A stretch of DNA of 64,000 bases from Fusobacterium sp. JB019 (GTDB lineage Bacteria > Fusobacteriota > Fusobacteriia > Fusobacteriales > Fusobacteriaceae): NCBI GenBank assembly GCA_030673965.1, contig JAUTCN010000009.1:1-64000 (forward strand), read 5' to 3'. The position numbers and the translations under genes were made by a program. Below, one piece after another: positions 1 through 8,966 of the stretch. Below the pieces are notes generated by a model. It searched no databases. It saw only the letters and a list, made by a program, of their open reading frames with translations, and had not been told where the DNA came from. Every line of letters begins with the position of its first letter. Positions within the stretch are counted from its first letter, which is position 1.

Positions 1-100
1 TTGTTTCTTTAAACACCATTTAAGGTTTGCTTGCTTATCTTGTTAAACTTCTCTATTCTGTTGTTAATGTCCTTCGTTCGCTTCTCTTGCGGACAAGAAG

Positions 101-130
101 TATAATACCACTTTCCACAACTTATGTCAA
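101..130 (-). promoter_or_regulatory. Strong outward promoter, probably of an rRNA operon beyond the left edge
   Basis: On the minus strand a perfect -35 TTGACA (125-130) is followed by a 17-nt spacer and -10 TATTAT (102-107). It reads out of the window. The 100 nt downstream hold no ORF and resemble an untranslated rRNA leader. The same -35/17/TATTAT layout drives the tRNA clusters here. That the target is a 16S rRNA gene is inference. Confidence 0.6.
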
Positions 131-175
131 CATTTTTTTTACTTTTATTTTATTTTTTTATACTTTCAACTTGAA

Positions 176-1279
176 TTATTTTTTTTTTATTATTCTATCC
201 CTTGAAATTATATAACCTTCATTTATTTTTTTTCCATCTAAAAATAATTCAAATTCCCCTATTTTTTCCATTTTTTCTATAGGAGCATGTATTTCTCCAT
301 CTAACTTTAAAATTATTTTTACTTTTTTATCTTTTGAATAAATTTTTTCTACTTCTTTATCTGGATATACCTCTAAAAATTGTTCTGTTCCTTTTTTTAT
401 TTTAATTACAGCTAAAGGAACATCTTTTCTTAATATAACTTCATGCTTAAAATCATTGTAAAAATCTGAAATGTCCGTTTCTACTTTTTCATCTCTTGTT
501 TTTTCATCGGGGCTCCCTAATATTACATAAATAATATTCATGTTATTATTCTTGCTTGCTATAGCTATATTATAACCAGCAGCATCATGATGCCCTGTTT
601 TTATTCCATAAATGCCCTCTTTTCCCAAAAGTTTATTTCTATTCTTGAAACTTATTTGCCCCTTTAATATTTTTTCTTTTTTTTGGGAAGCAATTTTTAT
701 ATATTCTTTACATTTTAAGGCTTCTTTTGATAATTTATATATTCCCTCTGAAGTTCCTATATCCATATTTTTACCAGTCATACTTGGTGGTAATCCTGTA
801 GGAGTATAATAATTCAATTCTTCACCTATACCTAATTTCTTTGCTTTTTCATTCATTAATCCAACAAATTTATTTACATCTCCATGCCCAACGTATTTAG
901 CTAAAACGTATGCTGCATTATTTGCTGAATGTATTGCTGTTGCCTTTATCAAATCTTTTACACTTATTTTAGTTCCTGTTTTTATCCAAATCCTACTCCC
1001 ACCTAAACTATTTGATTCTTCATCCATTATAACAAGATCTTCTTTTTTTATTTTTCCTGATTCTATAAAATCAAAAGTTACTAAAAGCGTCATCATTTTT
1101 GTTAAAGATGCTAGCGGCATTTTTTCTTTTATATTTTCACCTAAAAAAACATTTCCTTTTTCGTCTCCTAAAAGATAAGACTTATACTCTATATTTTTTT
1201 TATCTAAAATTTCCTTAGCTAATATGAAATTCGAGTTTAATAAAAACACTAACAATATGTTCAATAAGTAATATTTCAT
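176..1279 (-). CDS. dacA: D-alanyl-D-alanine carboxypeptidase (PBP5 family)
   Basis: This is a serine-type peptidase that trims the terminal D-Ala from peptidoglycan pentapeptides in the periplasm. All three active-site motifs of the S11 family are present: SLTK (SxxK, about residue 59), SAN (SxN, about residue 118) and KTG in YGIKTGHH (about residue 226). A hydrophobic signal peptide covers roughly residues 1-21. The 367-residue length and a C-terminal beta-rich region after residue 270 fit the PBP5/DacF type. It is the last gene before the outward promoter at the left edge. dacA and dacF cannot be told apart here, so the symbol is generic. Confidence 0.9.
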   Translation of the reverse strand: MKYYLLNILLVFLLNSNFILAKEILDKKNIEYKSYLLGDEKGNVFLGENIKEKMPLASLTKMMTLLVTFDFIESGKIKKEDLVIMDEESNSLGGSRIWIKTGTKISVKDLIKATAIHSANNAAYVLAKYVGHGDVNKFVGLMNEKAKKLGIGEELNYYTPTGLPPSMTGKNMDIGTSEGIYKLSKEALKCKEYIKIASQKKEKILKGQISFKNRNKLLGKEGIYGIKTGHHDAAGYNIAIASKNNNMNIIYVILGSPDEKTRDEKVETDISDFYNDFKHEVILRKDVPLAVIKIKKGTEQFLEVYPDKEVEKIYSKDKKVKIILKLDGEIHAPIEKMEKIGEFELFLDGKKINEGYIISRDRIIKKK

Positions 1280-1337
1280 TATATATACCCCTTTTCTAAT
1301 TTCTAGATATCAATTATAACATTTTAATTTAATAAAA

Positions 1338-1380
1338 AAAACCTCCTCCTCAAATATATAAAATTTGAGGAGGAGGTTTT
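1338..1380 (-). terminator. Intrinsic terminator after the NhaC-family gene
   Basis: There is an 18-bp perfect inverted repeat (1338-1355 with 1363-1380) with a GC-rich core of CCTCCTCCTC. On the minus strand it is followed by a run of T. It ends the riboswitch-controlled transporter transcript. Confidence 0.9.
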
Positions 1381-1395
1381 AAAATTCATTATCTT

Positions 1396-2865
1396 TTATT
1401 TTTTTAATCTAACTTCTGGTTCTCTAGGCAATCCAAATAATGGAATTAATCTATCTAACCCTGTTAAAGTCAGTATTAAAATTGAGGCAACAGCTATCAT
1501 CGCTAAAAAATTATATCTTATTATATCTAAAGCTGTAAAACTATACAATGGATAAACAACTGAAGCTATTCCTACATAAAACCCTATATAAACATGCCAT
1601 GGAATTAATTGAGAACCAAAAACTCCTAAAGCATCACTAAAAGTTGCATTTCTTAATTTTAATTTATATAAAGCTTCTTCAGACCCCTCAACATTTTCAT
1701 CTACAAGATTTCTAATAATTGGTCCTATAGTAACTATTTGAGCCATTTCATCTGATAAAGCTGCATTTCCTAAAATAGAAAAAACTCCGTTAAAAAACAT
1801 TAGTTGTCTTACATTTCTAGAAAGATTTTTAGCTATTCTCGATAACGGTTCAAAAGCATTTATGCTTCCCATTATTCCGCCAAATGCAGCTACCCACATC
1901 ATCATCACAATTACCCAAGAACCAGCACCTTCGAACCCAGTATACATAAGATTAATGAAGTTAGGAACACTTGTTATTGTTCCTGCAAAAAGACCAAATA
2001 TCAAGGCAGAGATTATTCCAGAAAACAAACATAATAAAGTAGGCAACCCTTTTATTGCTGTTATTAAAACTAATAATAACGGCAACATCATATATAAAGG
2101 CACTCCTTCTTGTACTTGATTTAATAAAATAACTGCTGACTCTCTTTTTTCAGCTAATGCTGCCCAAACCTCTTGAGGTATTTGACTAATCGCATCATTT
2201 GCACTTCCTACTGTATCCGGCAATCCCATCACTACTGATGCTACATAAAAGGCAATTATACTAAGAAATAAACACCCTAAAGACCAAACACCTTGATGTT
2301 TTATTCTATGAATAACTTCTACCTTTTGAATACCTGAGCTTACTACTGTCGTATCTGAAATTAACCCTATATTATCTCCAAAACATGCTCCTCCTGCTAT
2401 TGCTGCTGTAGTTAATACTACGTTTCCTCCAACAATATGATTTAACCATAAAAAAACTGGAGCACAAGCTGCAAACGTTCCCCAAGATGTACCTATTGCA
2501 ACAGATAAAACACTAGTTACTATTATCCCTGTTACTGCAATTGTTTTAGCTGTTAGCCCAAAATTAAGAGACATAATTATAATCGAAGCCCCAACTCCCG
2601 AAGCCATAAAAGTTTCTGCCATTGCGTAAGCTAACATTAATATAAAAAACACTAACTGAATTTCTTTTACATTATCTACTGCTTTATCCACAATTTCTTG
2701 AAAACTAAATTTCTCCGTAACAAACGCAACAATCGCTGCATAAACCGTTGCTATCGGCGCTGCAACCAAAACATCTAACCCTAATACAACCATTAAAACC
2801 GCTAATAAAACTACTGGAGATAGTTTTAGTATTTCTATAAACCAACCTCTTCTTTCCTGTGCCAT
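1396..2865 (-). CDS. NhaC-family antiporter, probable lysine transporter (LysW type)
   Basis: This is a 489-residue polytopic inner-membrane protein with about 11-12 hydrophobic segments. It belongs to the NhaC Na+/H+ antiporter family; the small-residue-rich motif GTSWGTFAACAP and GGACFGDNIG are typical. On sequence alone it would be called a Na+/H+ or organic acid antiporter. The 5' leader (about 3005-3168) is a lysine riboswitch with a terminator, and riboswitch-linked NhaC members are predicted lysine transporters (LysW). Lysine uptake is therefore the best guess. The gene forms its own transcription unit between promoter 3197-3225 and terminator 1338-1380. The substrate is inferred from regulation and not seen in the protein. 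Confidence 0.8.
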   Translation of the reverse strand: MAQERRGWFIEILKLSPVVLLAVLMVVLGLDVLVAAPIATVYAAIVAFVTEKFSFQEIVDKAVDNVKEIQLVFFILMLAYAMAETFMASGVGASIIIMSLNFGLTAKTIAVTGIIVTSVLSVAIGTSWGTFAACAPVFLWLNHIVGGNVVLTTAAIAGGACFGDNIGLISDTTVVSSGIQKVEVIHRIKHQGVWSLGCLFLSIIAFYVASVVMGLPDTVGSANDAISQIPQEVWAALAEKRESAVILLNQVQEGVPLYMMLPLLLVLITAIKGLPTLLCLFSGIISALIFGLFAGTITSVPNFINLMYTGFEGAGSWVIVMMMWVAAFGGIMGSINAFEPLSRIAKNLSRNVRQLMFFNGVFSILGNAALSDEMAQIVTIGPIIRNLVDENVEGSEEALYKLKLRNATFSDALGVFGSQLIPWHVYIGFYVGIASVVYPLYSFTALDIIRYNFLAMIAVASILILTLTGLDRLIPLFGLPREPEVRLKK

Positions 2866-2920
2866 AAAATAACCTCCCTAAAATTATTTAAAGTTAAAAT
2901 TAAAATAATGAATTTTAGGT

Positions 2921-2952
2921 AAAAAAAAACTACCATTCAAAATGAACGGTAG
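2921..2952 (-). terminator. Riboswitch-controlled terminator
   Basis: The 10-bp stem CTACCGTTCA/TGAATGGTAG (2930-2952, minus strand) is followed by nine T. The 5' arm overlaps CTCTAC (2949-2954), which can instead pair with GTAGAG at 3011-3016 in the 3' end of the aptamer. That gives mutually exclusive antiterminator and terminator structures. Confidence 0.85.
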
Positions 2953-3004
2953 AGTAATTACGAAATAAATATAGCTCTATAAAACTAAATATCTAAAAAT
3001 TACT

Positions 3005-3168
3005 TGATAGCTCTACATTAGTTATTTCTAATGTCAGTATTATAGATATTCTCTATAATCCCAAGAATTTAAAAATCGCTTCTTAAATCTTTCGGCAAAA
3101 TCCCCTTTCTTAACTTTCCTAGCTTCTCAGCTCTAGTTAATACTCTTGTCATTTGCAACCTCTACCTA
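3005..3168 (-). promoter_or_regulatory. Lysine riboswitch (L box) aptamer
   Basis: On the minus strand the leader carries the conserved L-box blocks in order: AGAGGTTGCAA near 3155-3165, AGAGTATT, AAAGGGGA followed by GCCGAA, CTTGGG, ACTGACATT, and TGTAGAGCTATC at the 3' end. P1 is closed by GGTAG (3162-3166) with CTATC (3006-3010). Lysine binding should stabilise P1, free the terminator arm and switch expression off. The match to the B. subtilis lysC-type layout is clear by eye. Confidence 0.9.
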
Positions 3169-3196
3169 AATTATTATTTTACTGTTTATTGTATGG

Positions 3197-3225
3197 ATAA
3201 TAACACTTTTAATTCTTAATGTCAA
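3197..3225 (-). promoter_or_regulatory. Sigma-70 promoter of the riboswitch transcript
   Basis: TTGACA (3220-3225), 17-nt spacer and TATTAT (3197-3202) lie about 30 nt upstream of the aptamer on the minus strand. Confidence 0.8.
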
Positions 3226-3264
3226 GTTTTTTTATTTCCAGTTCTCTTTTACTTGAACTAATGA

Positions 3265-3299
3265 TATAATTATTTATATCACATAAATTTATTGGAGAG
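3265..3299 (+). promoter_or_regulatory. Extended -10 promoter and ribosome binding site for the rluD operon
   Basis: TGATATAAT (3262-3270) is an extended -10 with a weak -35. GGAGAG (3294-3299) is the ribosome binding site, 5 nt before the ATG at 3305. Confidence 0.5.
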
Positions 3300-3304
3300 T
3301 ATAT

Positions 3305-4255
3305 ATGAAAACTATAATTTTTAGTGTGGATAATTTTTCAGAAAAAAAAAGAATCGACACTATTATTCAAAAAAATATACCTGGAAAAAGCAGAAATTAC
3401 ATTCAATTTTTAATAGAAAATAACTATGTTCAGGTAGACAGTAAAACAATTAATAAATGTAGTTTAAAATTAAAAAAAAATCAAAAAATACAAGTTAATC
3501 TTCCTGAAGAAAAAATACAAAAAATAAAGGAAGAAAAAATTCTTTTAGATATTGTATACGAAGACAAGTTCATTGCTGTTATTAATAAACCTCCAAATAT
3601 GACAGTTCATCCTGCGCAAAATAATTATAGCGGAACTCTCGTTAATGCTCTTCTTTACAACTTTAGTTCCTTATCTAATTTAGAAGATGATCCTATTAGA
3701 CCCGGCATTGTTCATAGATTAGATAAAAATACCAGTGGACTTATAATTATTGCAAAAACAGATTTAGCTCATGAAAAATTAGTAACTATGTTTAAAGAAA
3801 AAAAAATTGCTAAAACATATCTTGCTATTTGCAAAGGAACTTTCAAAGAAAAAAAATTTAGATTAGAAAACTTAATCGGACGAGATCCAAAAGATAGAAA
3901 AAGGATGGCAGTAGTTAAAAAAAATGGAAAACTTGCAATTTCAAACTTTAAAGTAATTGACGAAACAACTAATTTTAGTTTACTCAAAGTTAATATTGAA
4001 ACTGGTAGAACTCATCAAATAAGAGTTCATTTAAAATATTTAAATCACCCTATTTTAGGAGATGATACTTATGGTACCTCATCAAAATTAACATCACGTC
4101 AAATGCTACATGCTTACGTTTTAAGATTTTACCATCCTATAACAAATGAAAATATAACTCTTAAAGGCAATTTGCCCGCAGATTTTTTAAAAACTTTAAA
4201 AAACCTAAAGCTTGAAATAAATGATAAAAATATTTTAGGAGATAATTATGAATAA
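3305..4255 (+). CDS. rluD: RluA/RluD-family 23S rRNA pseudouridine synthase
   Basis: The enzyme isomerises uridine to pseudouridine in large-subunit rRNA. An S4-like RNA-binding domain spans roughly residues 10-75 (SRNYIQFLIENNYVQVDS). The catalytic core carries the family signature GIVHRLDKNTSGL near residue 135, with its catalytic Asp. ETGRTHQIRVHL (about residue 235) is the second conserved block. The 316-residue length is normal. It is first in a tight plus-strand operon, and its last 8 nt overlap rnhB. Assignment to RluD rather than RluB/C-like paralogues is by overall similarity only. Confidence 0.9.
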   Translation: MKTIIFSVDNFSEKKRIDTIIQKNIPGKSRNYIQFLIENNYVQVDSKTINKCSLKLKKNQKIQVNLPEEKIQKIKEEKILLDIVYEDKFIAVINKPPNMTVHPAQNNYSGTLVNALLYNFSSLSNLEDDPIRPGIVHRLDKNTSGLIIIAKTDLAHEKLVTMFKEKKIAKTYLAICKGTFKEKKFRLENLIGRDPKDRKRMAVVKKNGKLAISNFKVIDETTNFSLLKVNIETGRTHQIRVHLKYLNHPILGDDTYGTSSKLTSRQMLHAYVLRFYHPITNENITLKGNLPADFLKTLKNLKLEINDKNILGDNYE

Positions 4256-4859
4256 TTTATACACTTTTGATTTAGAACAAGGAAATATTATCGGCGTCGA
4301 TGAAGCCGGAAGAGGTCCTTTAGCAGGACCCGTTGTTGCTGCCGCTGTAAAAATAAAAGAACACCATGATTTTTTCAACGATATCAATGATTCTAAAAAA
4401 TTAAGCGAAAAAAAAAGAGAGCTTCTTTTTGACAAAATAATAACTAACTGTGAGGTAGGAATAGGTATCGCTACTGTAGAAGAAATAGATAAATATAATA
4501 TTTTAAACGCTACTTTTATCGCTATGAATAGAGCTCTAGAAGATATAACTAAAAATAATTTTTCTTACGATAAAGTAATCGTCGATGGAAATAAATTAAT
4601 TAAAAATTTCCTTGGAAAACAAGAATTTTTAATTAAAGGAGATTCTAAATCTCTCTCAATTGCAGCAGCCTCTATAATAGCCAAAGTATCCCGAGATAAT
4701 ATCATGAAAAAGTTTGCAAACTATTATCCTGAATATTATTTTGAAAAACATAAAGGTTATGGTACCAAATTACATCGGGAAATTTTACTACAAAAAGGTC
4801 CTTTACCAATTCACAGAAAAACTTTTTTAAAAAAAATTTTAGGACCTCACAAATCATAA
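4248..4859 (+). CDS. rnhB: Ribonuclease HII
   Basis: RNase HII cleaves the RNA strand of RNA-DNA hybrids and starts removal of single ribonucleotides from DNA. The type 2 signature IGVDEAGRGPLAGPV gives two of the acidic metal ligands (Asp and Glu near residue 18). DSKKLSEKKRE, VDGNK and KGDSKSLSIAAASIIAKVSRD follow in the canonical order. The length of 203 residues is typical. It overlaps rluD by 8 nt, and the yraN ATG follows its stop codon with no gap. Confidence 0.95.
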   Translation: MNNLYTFDLEQGNIIGVDEAGRGPLAGPVVAAAVKIKEHHDFFNDINDSKKLSEKKRELLFDKIITNCEVGIGIATVEEIDKYNILNATFIAMNRALEDITKNNFSYDKVIVDGNKLIKNFLGKQEFLIKGDSKSLSIAAASIIAKVSRDNIMKKFANYYPEYYFEKHKGYGTKLHREILLQKGPLPIHRKTFLKKILGPHKS

Positions 4860-5237
4860 ATGTACTTTAAAAATAACCGAGAACAAGGTTATTATTTTGA
4901 AAAAATAGCTTCTGAAATTATAACCTCTAAAGGTTATAAAATCATAGATAAAAACTATTATACTAGATATGGAGAAATTGATCTAATCGCCAAAAATAAA
5001 AATTTAATTATTTTTGTAGAGGTTAAGCAAAGATCTTCAAATAACTTTGGATTTGGAGAAAACTCTATTGATTACAAAAAAAGAAGAAGAATTTTTTTAT
5101 CCGCTAAACAATTTTTATATAAAAACAATTTATTTGATTTTAGCATTCGTTTTGATGCAATTATTTTTTATAAAAAAAATAACTACTCTTATAAATGGTT
5201 AAAAAATATAATATGGGGTGATGAATTTGGATTTTAA
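4860..5237 (+). CDS. yraN: YraN family (UPF0102) endonuclease-like protein
   Basis: This is a small (125 aa) restriction-endonuclease-fold protein of unclear physiological role. It keeps the family core RYGEIDLIAKNKN and FVEVKQRSS, the acidic/Lys pattern of a PD-(D/E)xK nuclease, plus the N-terminal motif EKIASEIITSKGYKI. The start ATG directly abuts the rnhB stop, and rnhB-yraN is a common neighbour pair. Its role in DNA repair or recombination is inference. Confidence 0.85.
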   Translation: MYFKNNREQGYYFEKIASEIITSKGYKIIDKNYYTRYGEIDLIAKNKNLIIFVEVKQRSSNNFGFGENSIDYKKRRRIFLSAKQFLYKNNLFDFSIRFDAIIFYKKNNYSYKWLKNIIWGDEFGF

Positions 5238-5442
5238 ATGTGTAAAATGTGGAAACGAGGATTATTTTGTAGAAACTATAGTTTTGCCAGAAAAAAATTA
5301 TAAATTAAAATTAGATATTGGAACTTATTATTTAAAAATATGCTCTAACTGTGGCTATACTGAAATTTATTCAGCTAAAATATTGAACAAATCAAAGGAA
5401 AACATTTTAAATGTCAATCCTCAAAAAAATACAGCCAATTAA
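5221..5442 (+). CDS. Small zinc-ribbon protein of unknown function
   Basis: The product has 73 residues with two CxxC knuckles: CVKCG near residue 6 and CSNCG near residue 39. It probably folds as a zinc ribbon that binds nucleic acid or protein. The start is ambiguous: GTG at 5218 or ATG at 5221, with the ATG preferred. It overlaps the end of yraN by 17 nt and the start of comF by 32 nt, so it is translationally coupled in the operon. No specific function can be named. Confidence 0.7.
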   Translation: MNLDFKCVKCGNEDYFVETIVLPEKNYKLKLDIGTYYLKICSNCGYTEIYSAKILNKSKENILNVNPQKNTAN

Positions 5443-6067
5443 AACATTTATTTTTTCAAATAAATGCTGTATTTGCAATGAAATTTTAAATAAAAATTCC
5501 TTTTATATCTGCTCAAGTTGCAGAAAAGATCTAATTAAAAAGATCCATCTGAGAAATTTTAAAAATGTTTATTTTTTATTAGATTATAATCCTAATGTTA
5601 AACTTCTCATAAAGAATTATAAATTCTATAACAAAAAATATATTGGCCTTTTAATAGCTTCTCTAATAAAAAAAGATCTTTATCAAATTATAAAACTTAA
5701 TCATATAAATTTAATAATTCCCGTCCCAATCAGCAAAGAAAAATATAGATCTAGAGGGTTTAATCAAGTCAATTATATTTTAGATTTACTAAATATTAAA
5801 TATAAAAAAATCATTAGAAATAAAAACACTTATCCTATGTCATTATTAAAAAGCAATAATGCTAGACACTTAAATATAAAATCTTCTTTTTCAATTCCTT
5901 TTAATATTTCAAATAAAAACATATTAATTATAGATGACATAATTACAACTGGAAATACTGTTAAAGAAATAAAAAAAGAAATTCTAAAAAAAGGAAAACC
6001 TAATTCTATATTTATTTTTTCTATAGCTGCCGCTAAATCTTTTCATAAAAATATTTCTTCTATTTAG
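5411..6067 (+). CDS. comF: ComF-family phosphoribosyltransferase-like protein
   Basis: The 218-residue protein has an N-terminal zinc finger (CCICNEIL and CSSCRKDL, residues about 18-40) and a type I phosphoribosyltransferase domain. The PRPP loop is ILIIDDIITTGNT near residue 175, and the family block VPISKEKYRSRGFNQV is near residue 110. ComFC homologues are required for natural transformation in several bacteria. A pilus/secretin operon lies at 57-64 kb in this same window, which makes a competence role plausible but unproven. Confidence 0.85.
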   Translation: MSILKKIQPIKTFIFSNKCCICNEILNKNSFYICSSCRKDLIKKIHLRNFKNVYFLLDYNPNVKLLIKNYKFYNKKYIGLLIASLIKKDLYQIIKLNHINLIIPVPISKEKYRSRGFNQVNYILDLLNIKYKKIIRNKNTYPMSLLKSNNARHLNIKSSFSIPFNISNKNILIIDDIITTGNTVKEIKKEILKKGKPNSIFIFSIAAAKSFHKNISSI

Positions 6068-6186
6068 TTTAATTTTTACTCAAAAAATATCAATTTATTG
6101 CTATTTTCTTAATTAGAGTTTTATAGAAAAATATGATAAAATTTAAAAGATAAACTATTTTAGTAAATTTTACAAGGAGGATTCAA

Positions 6187-6948
6187 ATGAGAAAAACAAT
6201 TATCGCTGGAAACTGGAAAATGAACAAAACTAACAAAGAAACTGTCACAATTTTAAGTGAGCTTAAAGAAAAGATTCAAGGTATTGATGGAACAGATAAA
6301 ATAGGAATTGTAATAGGAACACCTTTTACTGCCCTATCTGACGCTGTCAAAACTGTAGAAAATTCTAATATAAAAATAGCTGCTCAAAATGTATATCCTA
6401 AAGAAGCAGGAGCTTATACAGGAGAAATTTCTCCCGCAATGTTAAAAGATATTGGTGTAGAATACGTTATTCTTGGACATTCAGAAAGAAGAGATTATTT
6501 TAAAGAATCTAATGCTTTTATAAATGAAAAAATAAAATGTGTTTTATCTTATGATATGACACCTATATTTTGTATCGGAGAACAATTAGAGGATAGAGAA
6601 ACTGAAAAAACTAATGAAGTTATTACTCTTCAAATTAAAGAAGGTTTAGCTGGTATATCTTTAGAAGAAGCTAAAAATATAATTGTAGCTTACGAACCTG
6701 TTTGGGCTATTGGAACTGGAAAAACTGCTACACCTGAAATTGCTGAAGAAACTCATAAAGAAATAAGAAAAGTTTTAAAAGAAATGTTCGGGAAAGTTGC
6801 TGAAGAAATTACAATTCAATACGGCGGATCTATGAAACCTAATAATGCCAAAGAATTACTTTCTCAAGAAAATATTGATGGTGGACTTATTGGAGGAGCT
6901 TCTTTAAATGCTAAAGATTTCTCTGATATTATAAAAGCTGCATTATAA
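6187..6948 (+). CDS. tpiA: Triosephosphate isomerase
   Basis: This glycolytic enzyme interconverts dihydroxyacetone phosphate and glyceraldehyde 3-phosphate in the cytosol. Motifs in order are AGNWKMNKT (catalytic Lys and Asn), GHSERR (catalytic His), AYEPVWAIGTGKTATP (catalytic Glu and the mobile loop) and YGGS. The length of 253 is standard. A strong AAGGAGG site precedes the ATG, and an extended -10 TGATAAAAT at 6134-6142 is a candidate promoter. gpmI follows after 23 nt. Confidence 0.98.
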   Translation: MRKTIIAGNWKMNKTNKETVTILSELKEKIQGIDGTDKIGIVIGTPFTALSDAVKTVENSNIKIAAQNVYPKEAGAYTGEISPAMLKDIGVEYVILGHSERRDYFKESNAFINEKIKCVLSYDMTPIFCIGEQLEDRETEKTNEVITLQIKEGLAGISLEEAKNIIVAYEPVWAIGTGKTATPEIAEETHKEIRKVLKEMFGKVAEEITIQYGGSMKPNNAKELLSQENIDGGLIGGASLNAKDFSDIIKAAL

Positions 6949-6971
6949 TAATTCAAACGAAAGGATAAAAA

Positions 6972-8492
6972 ATGAATAAAAAACCTTTAATGTTAATGAT
7001 TTTAGATGGTTGGGGAATAAATGAATGTAATTCTTGTGTTAATGCTATTAAAAGTGCCAATCCCAAGGAATTTACAAATTTAATTTCAAACTATCCTCAT
7101 TCAAAATTAGAAGCTTCAGGAGAAGCTGTTGGACTTCCTAAAGGACAAATGGGAAATTCTGAAGTAGGACATCTTAATATTGGAGCTGGTAGAGTTATAT
7201 ACCAACCTCTTGTTAAAATTACAAAAGACATAAAAACTGGAGATTTTTTTAAAAAAGAAAATTTAGTAAAAGCTTTTTCTTTGGCTAAAAAAAATAATGT
7301 TTCTCTTCATCTAGGAGGACTAGTCTCTGATGGAGGAGTTCATTCTCATATAAATCATATTTTTGGATTACTAGAAATGGCCAAAAAATATAATTTAAAA
7401 AAAGTCTACCTTCATGCTTTTTTAGATGGTAGAGATACTCCTCCTTCTTCTGGAATTAATTTTTTAGAATTAGTTGAAAATAAAATGAACGAATTAGGAG
7501 TTGGAAAAATAGCTACTATTTCAGGAAGATATTTTGCAATGGATAGAGATCAAAATTGGGACAGAACTAAAAAAGCTTATGATAACATGACTCTTGGGAA
7601 TGGTAATATTGCTTTGTCAACTAAAGAAGCCATTTCTTCTTCTTATTTAAATCATATAACTGACGAATTTTTTGAGCCTACAGTTATAGAAAAAGAAGGT
7701 CTTATCAAAGAAAATGATATTTTTATAAATTTTAATTTTAGACCTGATAGAGCTAGACAGATAACTAGAGCTTTAAATGATTTTAATTTTTCTTACTTCA
7801 ATAGAAACATTGAACCAATAGAAGTTTATTGCATGAGACAGTACGATTCAACTATTAATGCCCCTATTATTTATACGGATTCTGAAATAATAAATACTTT
7901 GGGAGAAGTTGTCTCTAATGCTGGATTAAAACAATTTAGAACTGCTGAAACTGAAAAATATGCTCATGTAACTTTTTTCTTTAACGGAGGAAAAGAAAAT
8001 CAATATCCTGGTGAAGATAGAAAATTAATTGCTTCACCTAAAGTTGCTACTTATGATTTAAAACCTGAAATGTCTGCTTTTGAAGTAACTGATGCCGCTA
8101 TTGAAGCTTTAGATAGTCAAAAATATGACGTTTTTATTTTAAATTTTGCAAATCCTGATATGGTAGGACATACAGGAGTTTTAGAAGCTGCTGAAAAAGC
8201 AATCTCAACAGTTGATCAATGTATGAAAAAAATAGTTGATAAAATCTTAGAACTAGATGGAACTGTTCTTATTACTGCAGATCATGGTAATGCTGAATTA
8301 ATGGTAGATCCTAACACTAAAACTCCTTATACTGCCCACACTACAAATTTAGTTCCTTTTCTTTATGTTTCTAATAACTCTAAAGAAATTAAATTAAATG
8401 ATGGTAAACTAGCAGATATTGCTCCAACAATGCTAAAAATACTAGGAATTAAAATTCCTACAGAAATGACTGGAAATATTTTAATTAAATAG
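6972..8492 (+). CDS. gpmI: 2,3-bisphosphoglycerate-independent phosphoglycerate mutase
   Basis: The enzyme interconverts 3- and 2-phosphoglycerate using two metal ions. The alkaline-phosphatase-fold signatures are all present: ILDGWG near the N-terminus, GNSEVGHLNIG with the phosphoserine (about residue 60), HLGGLVSDGGVHSH, DGRDTPP, FNFRPDRARQ, NFANPDMVGHTG and ITADHGNAE. The 506 residues are full length. It follows tpiA, and a second glycolytic pair (eno, pyk) is at 18-21 kb. Confidence 0.98.
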   Translation: MNKKPLMLMILDGWGINECNSCVNAIKSANPKEFTNLISNYPHSKLEASGEAVGLPKGQMGNSEVGHLNIGAGRVIYQPLVKITKDIKTGDFFKKENLVKAFSLAKKNNVSLHLGGLVSDGGVHSHINHIFGLLEMAKKYNLKKVYLHAFLDGRDTPPSSGINFLELVENKMNELGVGKIATISGRYFAMDRDQNWDRTKKAYDNMTLGNGNIALSTKEAISSSYLNHITDEFFEPTVIEKEGLIKENDIFINFNFRPDRARQITRALNDFNFSYFNRNIEPIEVYCMRQYDSTINAPIIYTDSEIINTLGEVVSNAGLKQFRTAETEKYAHVTFFFNGGKENQYPGEDRKLIASPKVATYDLKPEMSAFEVTDAAIEALDSQKYDVFILNFANPDMVGHTGVLEAAEKAISTVDQCMKKIVDKILELDGTVLITADHGNAELMVDPNTKTPYTAHTTNLVPFLYVSNNSKEIKLNDGKLADIAPTMLKILGIKIPTEMTGNILIK

Positions 8493-8536
8493 GTATACTA
8501 TAAGTATCTTAAATTAAATAACTATGGAGGAATTTT

Positions 8537-8911
8537 ATGCTTAAAGAAGGATTAAAACTTAGTCACAAAAAAATAGTTACACCTGATGAAACTGCTGCTA
8601 AAGCTGCTTCTGGAACTCTAGATGTTTATGGAACACCTTTTCTTATTGCATTTATGGAAAAAACATCACTAGATATTGTCACACCTTTTCTTAAAGATGG
8701 AGAATCTACTGTTGGAATTTCTATGAATATGAAACATGTTAAAGCAAATAAAATAGGCGATGAAATTACTTGTAAAGCCGAATTATATAAAATAGACGGT
8801 AAAAAACTTACTTTTAAAGTAGTTGCTACTCATAATGATAAAGTTATAGGTGAAGCTACACATGAAAGATTTATTATTGATATTGATAGATTTCTATCTA
8901 AATTAAAATAA
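8537..8911 (+). CDS. FlK-like hotdog-fold thioesterase
   Basis: This 124-residue single-domain hotdog protein resembles the fluoroacetyl-CoA thioesterase (FlK) group. The Thr/Glu/His triad seen in that group may be matched by Thr and Glu in YGTPFLIAFMEKTS and His in MKHVKANK. It probably hydrolyses a small acyl-CoA; fluoroacetyl-CoA is not implied. An AGGAGG site precedes the ATG, and a perfect-palindrome terminator lies 18 nt after the stop. Confidence 0.75.
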   Translation: MLKEGLKLSHKKIVTPDETAAKAASGTLDVYGTPFLIAFMEKTSLDIVTPFLKDGESTVGISMNMKHVKANKIGDEITCKAELYKIDGKKLTFKVVATHNDKVIGEATHERFIIDIDRFLSKLK

Positions 8912-8929
8912 ATACCTATTATAAATTTT

Positions 8930-8961
8930 AAAAAGCTAGCATATTAATATGCTAGCTTTTT
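8930..8961 (+). terminator. Intrinsic terminator of the tpiA-gpmI-thioesterase unit
   Basis: A 16-bp perfect palindrome (8930-8945 with 8946-8961) has a GCTAGC core and a T-rich 3' arm. The 3' end overlaps the target duplication of the adjacent ISL3 relic. Confidence 0.85.
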
Positions 8962-8966
8962 ATATG

